From the NCBI RefSeq assembly GCF_902686445.1, contig NC_062216.1:12111084-12175083 (forward strand): DNA of 64,000 nucleotides, given 5' to 3'. The stretch is from Sciurus carolinensis. Its lineage: Eukaryota > Chordata > Mammalia > Rodentia > Sciuridae. The position numbers and the translations under genes are program-made. Of this stretch, positions 1 through 12,480 are shown one piece after another. The notes beneath the pieces were generated by a model. That model made no database searches. It was not told the origin of the DNA and saw only the letters and a program-made list of their open reading frames with translations. Position 1 is the first letter of the stretch. Every line of letters starts with the position of its first letter.

Positions 1-1844
1 GTACTCGCTTGCTCAGAGTCAGAACTCAAGCGTGTCTTCCATGATTAAAGGTTGGTTCTGCTGGAGTAGAAGAGTAAGAGCTCGAGTCATGAATCATTAC
101 TCCGTGTATCTCTGGATAAGCAGTACTAAAATAGATTGGATTGTTTCAAAATTTAAGGTATGTTGTTAGATTCTGAGCTTTTGGGGCACCAGGTGAATCC
201 CTTTGCCTGGAAATATTTAAGAATAAGATTGTCTGCTCCAACTTTAGGATGATTTAGGCATACAGAAATGAAGTTTACAGATACTGATTGAATAAAATTT
301 ACACTTCTGCTATTATGATAATCAGATGGAATAATGAAAAGAGGCTGATTATCACCATTATCATTTGTTATGCCCAATTCTCATTTTTTTTTTTTTTTGG
401 TAACCAAGAGTGAACAACTTTGTTTTATTGGGTAACTTCTGCAGTATTTTACCTTAAATAGCAACCAATTTATAGTCAACTGTACTTTTATATACAAAGT
501 ATATCATGTAATGATTTTCTCAAAGAGTTTGATTGTTAAAAGGCTAGTCTTTATCATAAATTATTTTTAAGAATAATTGTCCCTAATGACATCTGAAACT
601 GAAGACAGTTTTCTTTCTAATTTTATTCATCCATTGAAAGAAAATGTCTTTCTTTTGACCAGAGTGAATGTGTATGAAAGAGGAGGTAGAAGATAGTAGT
701 CCTTTTTACTTTCTTTTTTTTTTTAGACAGGGGACCCATGGACCATGTATCTGTTTTTTATTCTTTAATTTGATGAAAATTTTGGGTTGTTTTGTATATA
801 GTTTGAGACAGTTATCCCAAGTGTTTCATTTCAGAATAGGCTAAGCGACGTCTCTGTGCTGGGGTTTCAGAAGAATGGAGAAGGTTCAGCACCCCTTCCC
901 TCTTCCCACTCACAGACTGGATAAGCCACATGCAGTTGCTGATGTATCAGAGTCTGGTGGCAAAGAACAGCCCATTTGGATGAATGCATCAATACTTTTT
1001 GAATAAAAATGGTCCCCAGTCCCACAAAGAGCATGGCAACAACCTGGAGTTAACATTTCTGAAACCACGTGCTGCTGAATGCAAATGGCCCCAGAAGTGT
1101 TATTAGGGTGCTTTTCTCCCACCCCCAAAAGATGCTATGGTGTATCAAATTTGAGAGACAGTAGGTTAGCAAAGTGACCAGAGTATTTGTTCTCTAGGCC
1201 TGCTGTATGTGAATCCTCATGAAATGGCCACAGCATGTAGCATCTGAGAATGCTCTTCTCAGGGATACCAATTCACGTCTCCTAGGACTGTAGTGTCTTA
1301 GGAAATACTAATGTCTTATGACCTCCCACAGCTCCTTGACAGGGGCTGGAGATGCCGTCTGAGGTCTGAAAGAAGAGGGAGTGGGTATCGGGGCATGGCC
1401 TTATGCAGGATGGGAAGAGACGAAGGAATAAGAGGATGAGGACTTGGTCATCAGGTACCAAAACCCAGTTAGGAGACAGGAAGAAGTTCTAGTATAGAAC
1501 AATTGGGTGACTAGAGTTAACAACAATTTATTGTGTATTTCAAAATAGCTGGAAGAGAGGATTTTGAATGCTTCTAACATAAATAAATGTAAATATTTGA
1601 GGTGGTCGATATGCCGGTTACTCTGATTTGATCATTGTACATTATATACATATGTCAAAATGTCACACCATTCCCTATGATATGTATAATTATTATTTGT
1701 GAATTCAAAAAGAAGGGCTGGAATTAAACTTCCATTTTCCCTTGCTGCCCAGGAGCAGCTTGGTGGCATTCTGTGACCTGTGCTCGCCACACTGGGGGCA
1801 ACTGTGTGGACTGCGATTTACTGGCCTTTTCCTTTGTTGTCAAG
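1..1844 (+). other. EBF2: EBF2 intron (3' part), upstream of first visible exon
   Basis: Noncoding sequence ending in a polypyrimidine-like run and an AG acceptor at 1843-1844. It is inferred to be the intron before the first visible exon. I see no further EBF exon here: no open stretch resembles the preceding part of the C-terminal region. It has a short T-run near 384-397 and another near 712-724, and no repeat family I can name with confidence. Confidence 0.7.
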
Positions 1845-2030
1845 GATACATCCGCAACACAAGCAGCATCTCCCCGAGGGGATACTCCTCCAGCTCCACA
1901 CCTCAGCAGTCGAACTACAGTACCTCCAGTAACAGTATGAATGGCTACAGCAATGTCCCCATGGCCAACCTGGGCGTCCCAGGATCTCCAGGATTTCTGA
2001 ACGGCTCACCCACAGGCTCCCCGTATGGAA
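1845..2030 (+). CDS. EBF2: EBF2 coding exon (third from last), activation region
   Basis: This exon encodes 62 codons of the C-terminal region of an EBF/COE transcription factor. The protein binds DNA as a dimer in the nucleus and acts in neuronal, adipocyte and osteoblast differentiation (known for EBF2). The reading starts [14 protein letters not shown] and ends [10 protein letters not shown], rich in Ser, Thr, Asn, Gly and Pro as expected for this activation domain. The exon follows an AG at 1843-1844, ends before GTAAGT at 2031, and is phase 1 at both ends, so its 186 nt keep the frame. Its last base joins TC of the next exon to make an Ile codon. From memory of the paralogues, the [15 protein letters not shown] wording fits EBF2 better than EBF1 or EBF3. 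Family assignment is near certain; the paralogue is likely. DNA-binding, IPT and HLH exons lie outside the window. Confidence 0.93.
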
Positions 2031-2344
2031 GTAAGTCCCTTGTCAGCCCTCCTGCTCTCCAGGCCTCTCTGGCTCAGGGTTTGACTGTGCAGCCTTTTGG
2101 GGGAATAGCCCAACTTCCTGGTGAAATGTCCTGCTTGCCTTTTGTTTCCCTTAACTGGACGAGGACCCACTGGGTTACTCCAGGTCTTTTGGGGAAAGAA
2201 AGAGACGGAAACAATTACAGTGAGAGTATGTGTGACTTGGGTCAATAGGAATGAGGAATGAAGATTCCATTTCAGTAAACCATATGTGCCTTCTTCGTTA
2301 ATCACTTTGAGATGCAATATTTCATCTCATCTTCAGCAGAACTT

Positions 2345-2475
2345 TCTAGGTTGATGTTATCTCCACATGATAGGTAAGGAAATCAGGGTGCCCAGCAGTA
2401 AACCTACTTACTCAAGATCACACAGCTAGGACAGAGCAGGGCAAAACTGGGGCCTGGAATCGATGGCTTCAGGTT
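2345..2475 (+). repeat. MIR-type ancient SINE remnant
   Basis: The sequence has the typical MIR core: a stretch resembling 'gataggtaaggaaa', then 'tcacacagctagga' and 'cagagcagggc'. It is degenerate, as expected for an element predating the mammalian radiation. It was recognised by eye, not by alignment. Confidence 0.6.
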
Positions 2476-3269
2476 ATTTTGCTCCATCCTGCTGTTTCTC
2501 CTTTATGAGGTGGCTCTCTACAAGGCACCTCCAGAGAGGTGGAAGTTGACTGTGTGAAACAGCATGGCGTATTGAGACAGAACCGCTTCATCTTAATCTA
2601 TGGTCTGGCAGCAAAGTCGACCCTCTGGGAAGTTGTGAAAACCCATTTGGTTGCTTTGGGAGCTAAGTTGGGAACTTGCTCAATGGTCCCAGGAGCCTGA
2701 GAGGGTGTTTTTCAAACCTACTTAGGGAATACATTAGGCCAGGGACTCGCGGATGTGGAGAGTCTGAGTGATTGAAGTGCTGCGTGTTGTCATGGGCTCG
2801 GCAACTCGCCCTCTTTTCACCCAGAACGGTTCCCTTGTGCCAGGAACAAGGACGTGTCAAGGACAGAACCCAGCCATGTCCGCCACAGTTCAGGAAGCGG
2901 CACTCCTCAGAGGCTGCCTCCAGCCTTTGTGCCTTGGGTTCCCAGGGGACAGACACTCCTGAGTTATTTCTGGGTTGTCTGTTCAGTTCACACATGCAAC
3001 ACTGTACGCAGGGTAAGGAGGACAGAGCACCCAGCAGCAGAGGGTGGCAGAGGTCATTTCTTGAAGCACAGCTAAGATTTTGTTACTGCAGAGACATGGG
3101 TTGCAGGTTGTAGCTTGTCGGATGGCCCAGGTTTATTAGATTATCTAAGCAATCAGAGTATGGACTAGTGGGTTTCCTTACTTATTTGGACCTTCCTTAT
3201 TCCCAAAATGTTTTGGAGACTCATAATAATAAAATGGATAAAAGTAGAAACTAACACGAAACCAAGATA

Positions 3270-3380
3270 GGGCTGGAAGGCAGCTCAGTGGCTCAGCGCC
3301 GGCCTGGTATACACCAGCCCCAGGCTCCGTCCTCAGTGCCCCAAAAAAGAAAAAAAAAAAAAAATTAAAAGAAAAAGAAA
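3270..3380 (+). repeat. ID-type SINE (tRNA-derived), + strand, degenerate
   Basis: Starts GGGCTGGAAGGCAGCTCAG, carries a worn box-B-like GGCTCCGTCC, and ends in CAGTGCCCC followed by an A-rich tail from about 3343. This is the usual ID layout of sciurid rodents. Several box positions have diverged, so this looks like an old copy. Confidence 0.75.
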
Positions 3381-6199
3381 CTGAAATAAAAGAAACATAA
3401 GTTCAGCAAAATTAGATACATCTGAGGGCCAGCACCAATGGCCTATAGTCTATGCAAGGGAGCCATTAATTTGGTTCCAAATTTACAAAATACTAACATG
3501 CAGAGAGGAACGCTATTTATAGAAGATTGTGTGTCCACACGTTAATTTTTAAGGGGCTCAGAAGGAATGGGCACTTCTGCTGACCAGACAATGCTCCCCA
3601 GTGAGGTGCCCTGTGTGTTGAAGGGACCTCGTCCTTAACAACCTGCAAGTGACGGGCTGGCAAGAGAGCCACCATGCAAATGTCACCTCATAAGGAGACA
3701 GTCTGCTTCCACCTATGACTCAAAGAGCGTGTTCACGTCTGGAGTCCTGTCAGGTCCCCACACCACCTCATGGCGTGGACATAGCAGTCATTGTCACAAC
3801 CATGCTGCCTCAGAGGAAGTGAGGAGCCAAGAAGTGGACTCATCCCTGATAACTAGTGAAGACGAGATCAGAACACCTGCCACCAGGCTCGGACACCACG
3901 TGTGGTCTGCTCAATAATAGAACGATATTTTACGTAGTTATACTGTGTTATCAAGTTCACCCACACAAAATTCCCTCTGTTTGACTGTTTTTGATCTAAA
4001 AATGGGAATTTCATATGGTTCAATCATTCATGTGTGTATTCGGTTGAATCACACAAATTAGTTGTTTTTGTGGATAAAAATGGTCAGTCTAACAACACAG
4101 GGTGTAGTGTAGTGGTGGGCAGGTGGTGGACAGGAGACAGGAGGAACAGGGACAGGGAGGGAGAACAGATGAACGAAAATGCCCAGCAGGGGCGGGGGTC
4201 ACTGCATAATGTTCCTTACTATAATTCATCCGGGAATTATAATTCCACCCCACCAAGTGACTTCATGGTCAGTCAAGCCCACTGCTAAAGAAGAATATTA
4301 ACACCCAAATCTTTAAATCACCCGTTAGAAAACAGATAGAATACACAGAAGAGGGAGCAGCTGGGAGCAGGAACGACCACAGAGGGCTACCTCCCAGCAC
4401 CTAGGGTACCAGAGTGATCATTTGCACCTTCATGTTTGGAGAAAGGGTCTCAAGGAGTGGCGGACTGGGAAGGGGATTCCAAACAGTGCACTCATTACAA
4501 TCAAATTCCAAATTCCCCTACTGCAAAAATATCAAATGCCCACTGGAGTTCATTACAATAGCACCTGCCTTGTGTTTCCAACCAGCGAGGTCTTCCCTTC
4601 TCTGGGAAAGGGGGAGAAAACACCTAAGGGAAAACATTTCATCAGTTCAGTTGCTTGTGTCTGAAAACACAATCCTATATTTTCATTTAATTTTTTTAAA
4701 GGAGCCTGATGTGGCCGGACCATGCTATGGGGCAGTCAGTTGCCAGAGACTTTTAAAAAGAAATGGCATCAGGTCTCTTAGTCAAGTTCAACTTGCATTA
4801 CAGTCGGTGCAGAGCATCGGACTCAACACTCGCCTCTTTCCTGCATTTGCTTTCACACTACTTCAGAAATGGCCAAACAGATGTTTTTTCAATTTTACAT
4901 ACAAACTTCACTTCCTGGCGGTAGCAGTGTGTGCCAAGTTCCAGCTCAGTGGAAGTTTTTATGGCTGAATTCGAAACCCCTGACAATAGGGGGTTATAAT
5001 GAAATGCTGACAGACCCCTTAGCGCCAGCAAGCGCAGTGGCTTGATGCAAAGGAGACCTGTGCCCGGTGGGCTCCAGCTGAGGCTGAGCAAGCCAATGCA
5101 TCCTTGGGAGAAGAAAAGTACTTTTTCCTGAACTCCCCACGTTCACATGGATTTCTGGGCCAGACCTGCTTGCCTTTAGTTTGCCCTCTATTCATAGAGA
5201 GAGAGAGGTCCAGAGAAATTCTCTATTGGAAGTATGTGTGATCAGCTTTCCTAAAATGGTAGACTCTGGTGTCCCCCAAGATTGGTTACTTAGCAAGCCT
5301 GTAACACCCAGGGGGCCACTTCTTTCAAAGCAGAAGAGCCACCAAGCCAATCCGAAGTGCAGGACAGAATCTACACAGGCAGGAGTCCAGCTTGTCCTCA
5401 GAGATTCCTACCTCGCTTAAAATCCTACACCATGCTCTTGGCTTCAATTTTTTTTATATTATCAGAAATAAATATTAAGGCATTTTCTGTTATAAAATGT
5501 TAAATGTGGAACATGTGCAGATGGTTTTTAAAAGAAAGCCTACTTTGACCACAAGAAAAGATCTCTTTTAATATTTTGATGTGTTTCCATCATGTTTCTT
5601 TAGAAAAGAAAAAAATCCTATAATAACAGTAACATTCTCATTATAGACATTTCGGAAAGCTCCTAAAGATAAAGAGCAGAAAAGCACAGCGACCCCTCTA
5701 TTTCTATGCGGGGACAACCATGGTTAACTTTTAGAGTCTGGCCTTTGCAGTCAGGGACAGTCATATTTTGAAAATTGCAGTGTTTGCTCTGATGCATGAC
5801 CAGTGACATTCTGCCATCAGATCACTGGAAGCGGGGTGGAGAAAGGTGGCCAGATCACAGAGTCACACATAGGAAGCCTACCCTTCATAAAACTCACCAA
5901 TAGTGCAGACCTCGGTCCTGAAAACGGAGAACAGACACTAGGAGCGATATTTGCTTTAAAAAGTTACTTAGGATCATGAATGTTCTTCTTGGGAATTTGA
6001 GGTCTTACTAGTTCATTTCTTTTTCTTTTCTTTTTCTTCTTTCTTTTGTATCAAAAGAGGTTAACAGCTTTGTTTATGGGCAGTAAAATCTTAAATCAAA
6101 GAAAATTACCATCACTCAGGAAAGCTATTGCTAATGCCTCTTGCTAAGGACTGTCTTACTTATCTATGAAATAGACATTTAACATTTTAAAGTTTCAGT

Positions 6200-7590
6200 A
6201 GCGTTACCTAGTTTGTCTACATCAGAAATAATATATGTTCATTGTAGAAAATCATGAAAATATGGTAAATAAGTAAAAGGAATAAATTTAAGAATATTCA
6301 CAATCTTGTCAGCGGGAAACACCATTATTAAACCTGGATGTACATTATATCCCTCTAGACTTTTGCAATACTTTCTAAAAAATAAAAGCGAGTTTGCTGT
6401 CTCTATGTTCTTATAATCTGATTTTTAAAATTTTTATTATAATCTATTAAATATTCTTCATCAACATTAATTTTAAAGTTTGCATTCTAAAGTATGGACT
6501 TAAAATAATTTACCCTACGGTGGGTCATTTAAGTTATTTTCCAATTTTTCATTATTATAAAAACGCCCTTGGATCTATTTTTTTGGCACATGTGTGATTA
6601 TCTCCTTGGGATTCATTTCTAGAGATTAAATTAGTGGGTCAAAGGATATGTGCACATTTGAAAATACTTTGCTAAGTATTGCCAAAGTCCCTGCAGAGAG
6701 GTTTCTCCCCTCAGAAAAGAGAAAGTATATGTTTCCCTGCCCTGTTAATTTTTTCTTAATCTTTATCAATTTAATAAGTGGGAAATGACATCTTGTTACT
6801 GTTTTAATAAGCATTTTATTACTGATCTGTTTTAGTGCTTCCATACAGGTCTCCTGGTCTTTGTCATTTCTCCTTTTTGTTCTTTGCCTGTTTCTACAGG
6901 GGTGTTTTTCTAAGTAATTTATAAAAATGTATTAGCCATCAAGGACATGAATATTTTTCTTGTCTTTTGCTCTGTGTATGTGAGTTACAGATGTTTTTCA
7001 TTATGTGGCAAATCTAGCTTGTGAACTTTGGAGTTGAAAAGATTATGCAAATTCTATGGCTGTCCTAATTTTTCTACTAGCATTTTTGTGATTTTTTTTT
7101 TTTTTCACAAACACCTCTGATTGCCTCAGATTCACTTTGGTGTTAAGCATGAGGAAGTACTCTAAAATTAGTCTCCCAGTGGCCAATGAATTTCCATGCT
7201 TTTATTTCCCAGCTATATACTATGAAGTGTCACCTGTATGAAGTTATCAATTCTAATCTATACCCACGCCTATTTCTGGACCCTGTTTTGCCCCAAGGAT
7301 TGGTCTACCTATTTCTTTGTTAGTATAAAACCGACTCAATAATTGTAGATTGATCACAACTTTTAATACCTAAGATCAGTGTTCTCCTGACTACTTAACA
7401 AAAATTTATTTTAGTAAAACTTTCTGACTCTTACAATGTTGTTATTGAAACATATCAACATAGAAATTGTGTTTACTGAAATACACAAATTAAATTTCCT
7501 CTTAGGATTTTTGTTGTATTGAATTTTAAATTAATTTGGATGTTCTTTGGCATTTTTACAAAAGTCTTATAAGAAGTATTGACTAGTTCC
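6200..7590 (-). mobile_element. Ancient L1 (L1M/L1ME-like) fragment, antisense
   Basis: AT-rich sequence that follows antisense L1 3'-end/ORF2 wording in order: a 'gggtcatttaag' segment, 'attagtgggtcaaaggatatg', 'attgccaaa', then further ORF2-antisense wording such as 'ggattggtctacctatttc'. No ORF survives. It sits inside the EBF2 intron, opposite to the gene. The boundaries are approximate. Confidence 0.6.
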
Positions 7591-8974
7591 TGTGCTTATT
7601 CAACTCTGCAACAGTTATTCTGTGTTGTTTAGAAAAGCTTGAGGGGTCTCCTCTTCCACTGAGAGCCAATCGTATTTGAGCCAACCAATTTGAGATCAGT
7701 TATTAGGATAAAGGTATTTATAAAAATGAGACCCCGTGCTGGGTGGAAGTGGGATGGAGTACATGTGAATGCCCAGCTGGCATCCCAGGAACCTGTTCCA
7801 TCTCTGTGGAAGAGGGAAGCTTCCAATATTGTGGATGCAAAAACCAAGGTGCCATTTTGGTGTATAGGACCTGCTGACTGCAGGCAGAATTGGGTCTCCT
7901 GAGCCTCAGCTTTTCTTTGGCCCCCTAATTCTGTGCCTTAAAGAAAGGGGAGAATTGTTTTCTGGTTTTTCAGTTTTATTGATGCTAAAACCAAGGCAAG
8001 AAGAAGCAATCTTGCTTGGAACTCTGAATAATACCCACCCCCAAATACTTAATCCAACATCTTCCTTTACGTATGTGCATTGTCAGGTATTAGGTGAGAT
8101 TCTTCCAGAACTCTGTTTTCCTATCCAATTTCTTTCTCTTTATTTCTATTATTTGAAGAAAGAGATGTATTTCCTTTTGCATAGCTCTAAAATAGGACTA
8201 AGGATAGGTGATTTTTAGAAAAAGCTCTTTTTTTTCCCATGTGTTTGGTTTTTCATTCTGCTGTAAAAGACATCATGCTAGAGGTTTCTCCTACAATTGC
8301 TTTAACTATACAATTGAGTGAACAAAGTCCAAAGTATAATTTTATCTATAGAGAGAAGGAAAATGGTAGAGTCCAGCACAGCATGTCAAAACATTTGACC
8401 TTCAAGTCACCTTGTATTTTTTTTAACCCTTGTGAACTCTGCCCTTTTTAGCAAGTGGAACATAGCAATGAAATGATCTTCCTCTATGGTGCAACTTGGT
8501 GGAGTAGCTGACATTAAGAGGTGGGGCACTTTACTGTGTAAATTGCCCTTCTTTTTCTTGGAAATTACGACACTTAGCTTTTGGCTTCCCTTAAGTCATT
8601 TTAATGTTAATATTGTTAATATTGGTGGTTTTTTTCCTAAACATTATGTCAGGGGAGGCTGGCTGGTAGCTTTATTTCCCAGGGGTACTAGAATTCCAGA
8701 GAGAGAGAGGCAATCTTCTAAATGTTAATAAACCCTTACATTTAATGAGGAAGTGGCCCACAGAGATGAACCCAGAACATCAACCTTCGGGGCCCTGGGA
8801 GTTGCCAGGGAGGCTCATAGCTCTCCAACAGGCCAACTTTTTGAGGTGAAGAAGAGGTTTCCAACGCTGGGTAGATTCGATGATTTTTTTTAGTCATGGT
8901 GGTCTTAGTCTTCTCTTGCCAAGCTTCTGTTCATGAATGAAGAGTTGTCACAACGTGGCCTCCTGTGACACTTC

Positions 8975-9396
8975 TGTGTTAGTCGGCTTTTGCGTTGCCG
9001 TGACCCATATACCTGACAAGAACAACACAGAGGAGGAAAGGTTCATTGTGGCTCGTGGTTTCAGAGGTTCAGTCCATGGGTGGCCAACTGCACTGCTCTT
9101 GGCCTGAGGTGCGGCAGAGCGTCAAGGCCCAAGGGTGCGGTGGGGAGAGCAGCTCAAGACATGGCGACCGGGAAGAGAGAGAGATGGGAAAAGTGTAAAC
9201 CCAAAGGCAGCCCCGAGGGACCCACTTCCTCCAGCCACACCCTCCTGCCTACGGTCACCTTCCAGTGAATCCAGATCAGTGGATTAATTCTCTGAGGAGG
9301 ACACAGCTCTCGTAAGCTAACAATTTCACCTCTGAAACTTCTTGCGTTGTTTCACACATGAGCTCCTGGGGTACACCTCCTATCTAAACCATGACA
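8975..9396 (-). mobile_element. Solo LTR, ERVL-MaLR type, antisense
   Basis: The element reads TGTGTTAGTCGGCTTTTGCG at one end and ends AAACCATGACA at the other, so in minus orientation it begins TGTCATGG and ends CTAACACA, the MaLR pattern (TG...CA). Flanking pentamers ACTTC and CCTTC look like a 5-bp target duplication with one mismatch. No internal retroviral coding sequence is attached, so it is a solo LTR inside the EBF2 intron. The subfamily is not determined. Confidence 0.75.
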
Positions 9397-9681
9397 CCTT
9401 CCTCACCTCTCAGGTGGAAAGCCTCTGCCTTCTATGTCTCCATACCATGGTGTGGGTTCCTCCGACAGGATCATGACCATTTTAGTTACTGTGTGTGTCT
9501 ATTCCTCCCACTGGCTACACAGGGAATGTTGTCACATTCAACTTGTTTTTTAATCCTTGGAATCTAGAACAAAGCCTGAAAATGAGTGATTTCTCAACTG
9601 AAGTGTGCAGAATGCGTGTAGGAAGAGCTCTGTGTGTAGACGAGTCCTCTTTCTAAAGAGGCTTGTGCATTTGCTTTTCAG

Positions 9682-9849
9682 TCATGTCCTCGAGTCCCAC
9701 CGTGGGATCCTCCAGCACGTCCTCCATCCTCCCGTTTTCTTCTTCAGTTTTTCCTGCTGTCAAACAGAAGAGTGCCTTTGCCCCTGTCATCAGGCCTCAA
9801 GGCTCCCCGTCACCCGCCTGCTCCAGTGGCAATGGAAATGGATTCAGAG
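9682..9849 (+). CDS. EBF2: EBF2 coding exon (second from last)
   Basis: This exon gives 56 codons of the same protein. After the split Ile codon it reads [17 protein letters not shown], then carries the strongly conserved family segment [20 protein letters not shown], and ends in GNGNGFR. The [11 protein letters not shown] block is shared by all vertebrate EBF proteins, and its neighbourhood ([19 protein letters not shown]) fits EBF2. The acceptor is TTTTCAG ending at 9681 and the donor is GTGAGT at 9850. The phase is 1 at both ends, so skipping this exon would keep the frame but remove the conserved block. It lies 7.65 kb from the previous exon. The GC content of the coding part is higher than that of the surrounding intron. 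Confidence 0.94.
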
Positions 9850-12318
9850 GTGAGTGGAGGTACTGCTTTGGGCATGCGCACCACGCAGGTGCCACCCTGC
9901 CTGAAGTAAGAGGAACCCTCTACGTCATGCTCTAGCTCTGGCTCCTCACCTGCAGAGAGGGGCTTTGGTGTTTTCATCACGAGTCCTGAACAGCCTGTGC
10001 AAATGGGCTTGTTCTCCATCTAAAAGCAAGTGTGGGTGGAGGGTGGGGGTGGAGAAGTCAGCAAACTGCAGGTCGCAGTAATTGTGTGAGAACCACACCT
10101 GCAATCCACGGTGTCTGGAATCTCCGGCACTGTGCTGTCCATGGGCCATTCCACTGTTTCACCCCACCAGAGGCCACGTGGTGATTGCGTCCTCCCTCAC
10201 TGACTTGCCATCTGCAGTGCACATATCTTCCAGCAGCTCACGTGGAAGGATCCGTCAGGAGCAACCAGCAAGTCCTGAGAATGCTGGTTACGTGCTAGCC
10301 AAATTGATAGCAGGTGCCTGATCCAGGGTGGCGCAGGGGAGACAAAGTTAAAGACATACTGTTTCTAAGAACAAAAATTAATCTCACCTGTCAAACCCAC
10401 TTTTGAGCAGTGTCCTAAAATATAATATGACGTGACGTAACACAAATGCGATGAGTACATGAGAGTCTAATCATCCCGTTGTGAGTAGAGGCTGCTGATA
10501 GCAAGAGGCAAATTGGAAACTGCTGTGCGGGATGGGTCGCCATCGTTTTTAGGCGGTTCCTATGTCCGACATGACAACATCCAGGACAGGCATGTAGGAT
10601 AAGACCAGAGAGTGACATTCAGTTAACCCCTTGAGGGTCCGAGTCTTGAGTTGAGCAGAGTTCAGTGGGGAGTCTGGGATGGGTTGTGCCACACTGGAGA
10701 CAGCAGCTCCTGGGCCTCCTTAACAGTGCACGGGCACCCAATCCTCTGGGGACACTAGCGAGGGCTCCTTCTGCATTTGTGGCTGAGAAGGGACTGGAGA
10801 GGTTTGTTAGGTTAGTGAGGATGACCTGTCCTCTGACTCCAGGGTCTTGACAGAGAAACACAAAACAAAAACTGAAAACCCAGCATTTGGAAGAGCGACT
10901 GAAAATTCCTGCCCTTCTCACTAGACCAAGCAGCTGGGACCCCATGCCACTCAACATGTGGGTAGTTGGAAACATTTAAATATTTTATGCAAATATTTTG
11001 TTTTATTTTGTTTTCACCCATGTGTCTAAACCTTAGAGAAATAGCTTGGCCTGGAGCTTAGTGTCCGTAGCTGCCCCATCTCTTGTCAAAGCCTATGGTC
11101 TCTGCCCTGTCTCCAGGGTTGTGCCGGACCTATTCCAGGACGGCTGCATCTCCAGGTGGAAATGAAAACTATTGCTGAATGCCCCCCCTACACACACACA
11201 ACCGCTTCAGAGGTGACGTTTCCTCTCTGAGTTCTCTGACTTTATGTACAGACTCTAAACCGAGGGGGGAAAACCCGGAGTGGGCAGGACAGGAGAGACT
11301 CAGAGTGACAACAGGCTTTCCTCCACGTTGGCATGGAAGGGAGGCAGGAAGACGTGGCCCTTTCCTATTCCTGGAAATTCAGCAAATAGGCTCAGCTTTA
11401 CTTGAAGGGAAAAAGTGTCACATGACCCACACTCGCAAGCCTCCCCCACCTCCTCTCACGTGTGCACTGAGTTCCGTGTGCAGAGTTGGCTGTCACCGAT
11501 CTCCATCTGGTCTGTTCTACCCAGGGAGACTCACCTGCGGGGCCTGCTGGGCCTGCAGGGAGCCAGGGTAGAGTTTTCACGGGCCCCACTGTCACCAGAG
11601 CCAGGTCTGAGTCGGCCTTGGGTGGTCTTGGGCAAGGTTCCCTGTGGAAGCAGCCACGGCGGGGACCATGGCCACGCACACGTCCCGTCACTGAGGTCAG
11701 AGGCTTGTGCTGGGACAGTGGCTGAGCTCTGCGTTCTGGATTGCTCCTGCAGGGGAGACCACGTAGCTGGCCACACTTGGGCACAGGCTCTGGGCTTGGG
11801 CTCCATTTCTATGGAATCACTGTGAAGCCCCAGATCTCTTTGTCATCCTGTCATTTCCTCCCAATTTCCCTGGTGATTTGAACCTTAGAAAGAAAAAGGA
11901 GGAGGAAGAGAGGGAAAGGGAAAGAAGTACTTGCCAATTAAGGGTTGTAACCTTAAAAAAAAAAAAAAAAAACTGCAAAGAACTATGAAACCTGCATCCT
12001 GGAGAGGTAATAGTGAATTTAAGGAGTACCTTCAAAGGTGTGATTGATGGAATGAGTATGTGACGGCCTCTTGCTCAGGTCCTGTCGATATGGAGAGGTA
12101 TAGGAGACCAAGATGACATTTAACGCACTGTCCACAGGCACGGAATGAACATATCCTGTAACTGCAGGGCCTCAAAAGCTGGGGTCTCCATCTTCTCAGA
12201 GACAGACGGGTGAGAGGAAATGTGGGCAGAGGTGCCTGTGAGGGGTTCTTCTCTAGACAGTTGTGAGGTGACATCATCTTAATAGTCAACAGAGGTGCTC
12301 AGTCAACACTCCCTGTGA

Positions 12319-12480
12319 CTTGGGCTGAGTAGGCGTGCTGAACTGAGTGTCCTGCACAAATTACCTCCTTCCAGTCACGCGGTGATCATTGGACAAGCGG
12401 CTTGTCCAAGGTCACATGACCAGTGATCGGTGACTGGATTGCAGAGTTCCGGACTCCAGAACCCATGCACTGACAGATCC
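12319..12480 (+). repeat. MIR-type ancient SINE remnant
   Basis: Contains the MIR-like run 'cttgtccaaggtcacatgac', followed by 'gatcggtgactggattgcag' and 'ccggactccagaacccatgc'. This is the usual 3' half of a MIR. It is degenerate and lies in the EBF2 last intron. Confidence 0.7.

Larger units (their letters stand above)
2031..9681 (+). other. EBF2: EBF2 intron, 7651 nt
   Basis: Intron bounded by GTAAGT at 2031 and TTTTCAG ending at 9681. It holds a MIR-like remnant (2345-2475), an ID-type SINE (3270-3380), an ancient L1 fragment (6200-7590) and a MaLR-type LTR (8975-9396). The stretches 3381-6199 and 7591-8974 contain no gene or repeat that I recognise. A TCCCAGGGGA match to the EBF consensus lies at 2940-2949. 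Confidence 0.9.

Noticed and set aside
4414..4968. 184-codon frame within the EBF2 intron
   Set aside because: Product looks random, no conserved motif, and it lies fully within an intron.
8975..9396. Complete endogenous retrovirus
   Set aside because: Only an LTR is present; no internal region or second LTR is found nearby.
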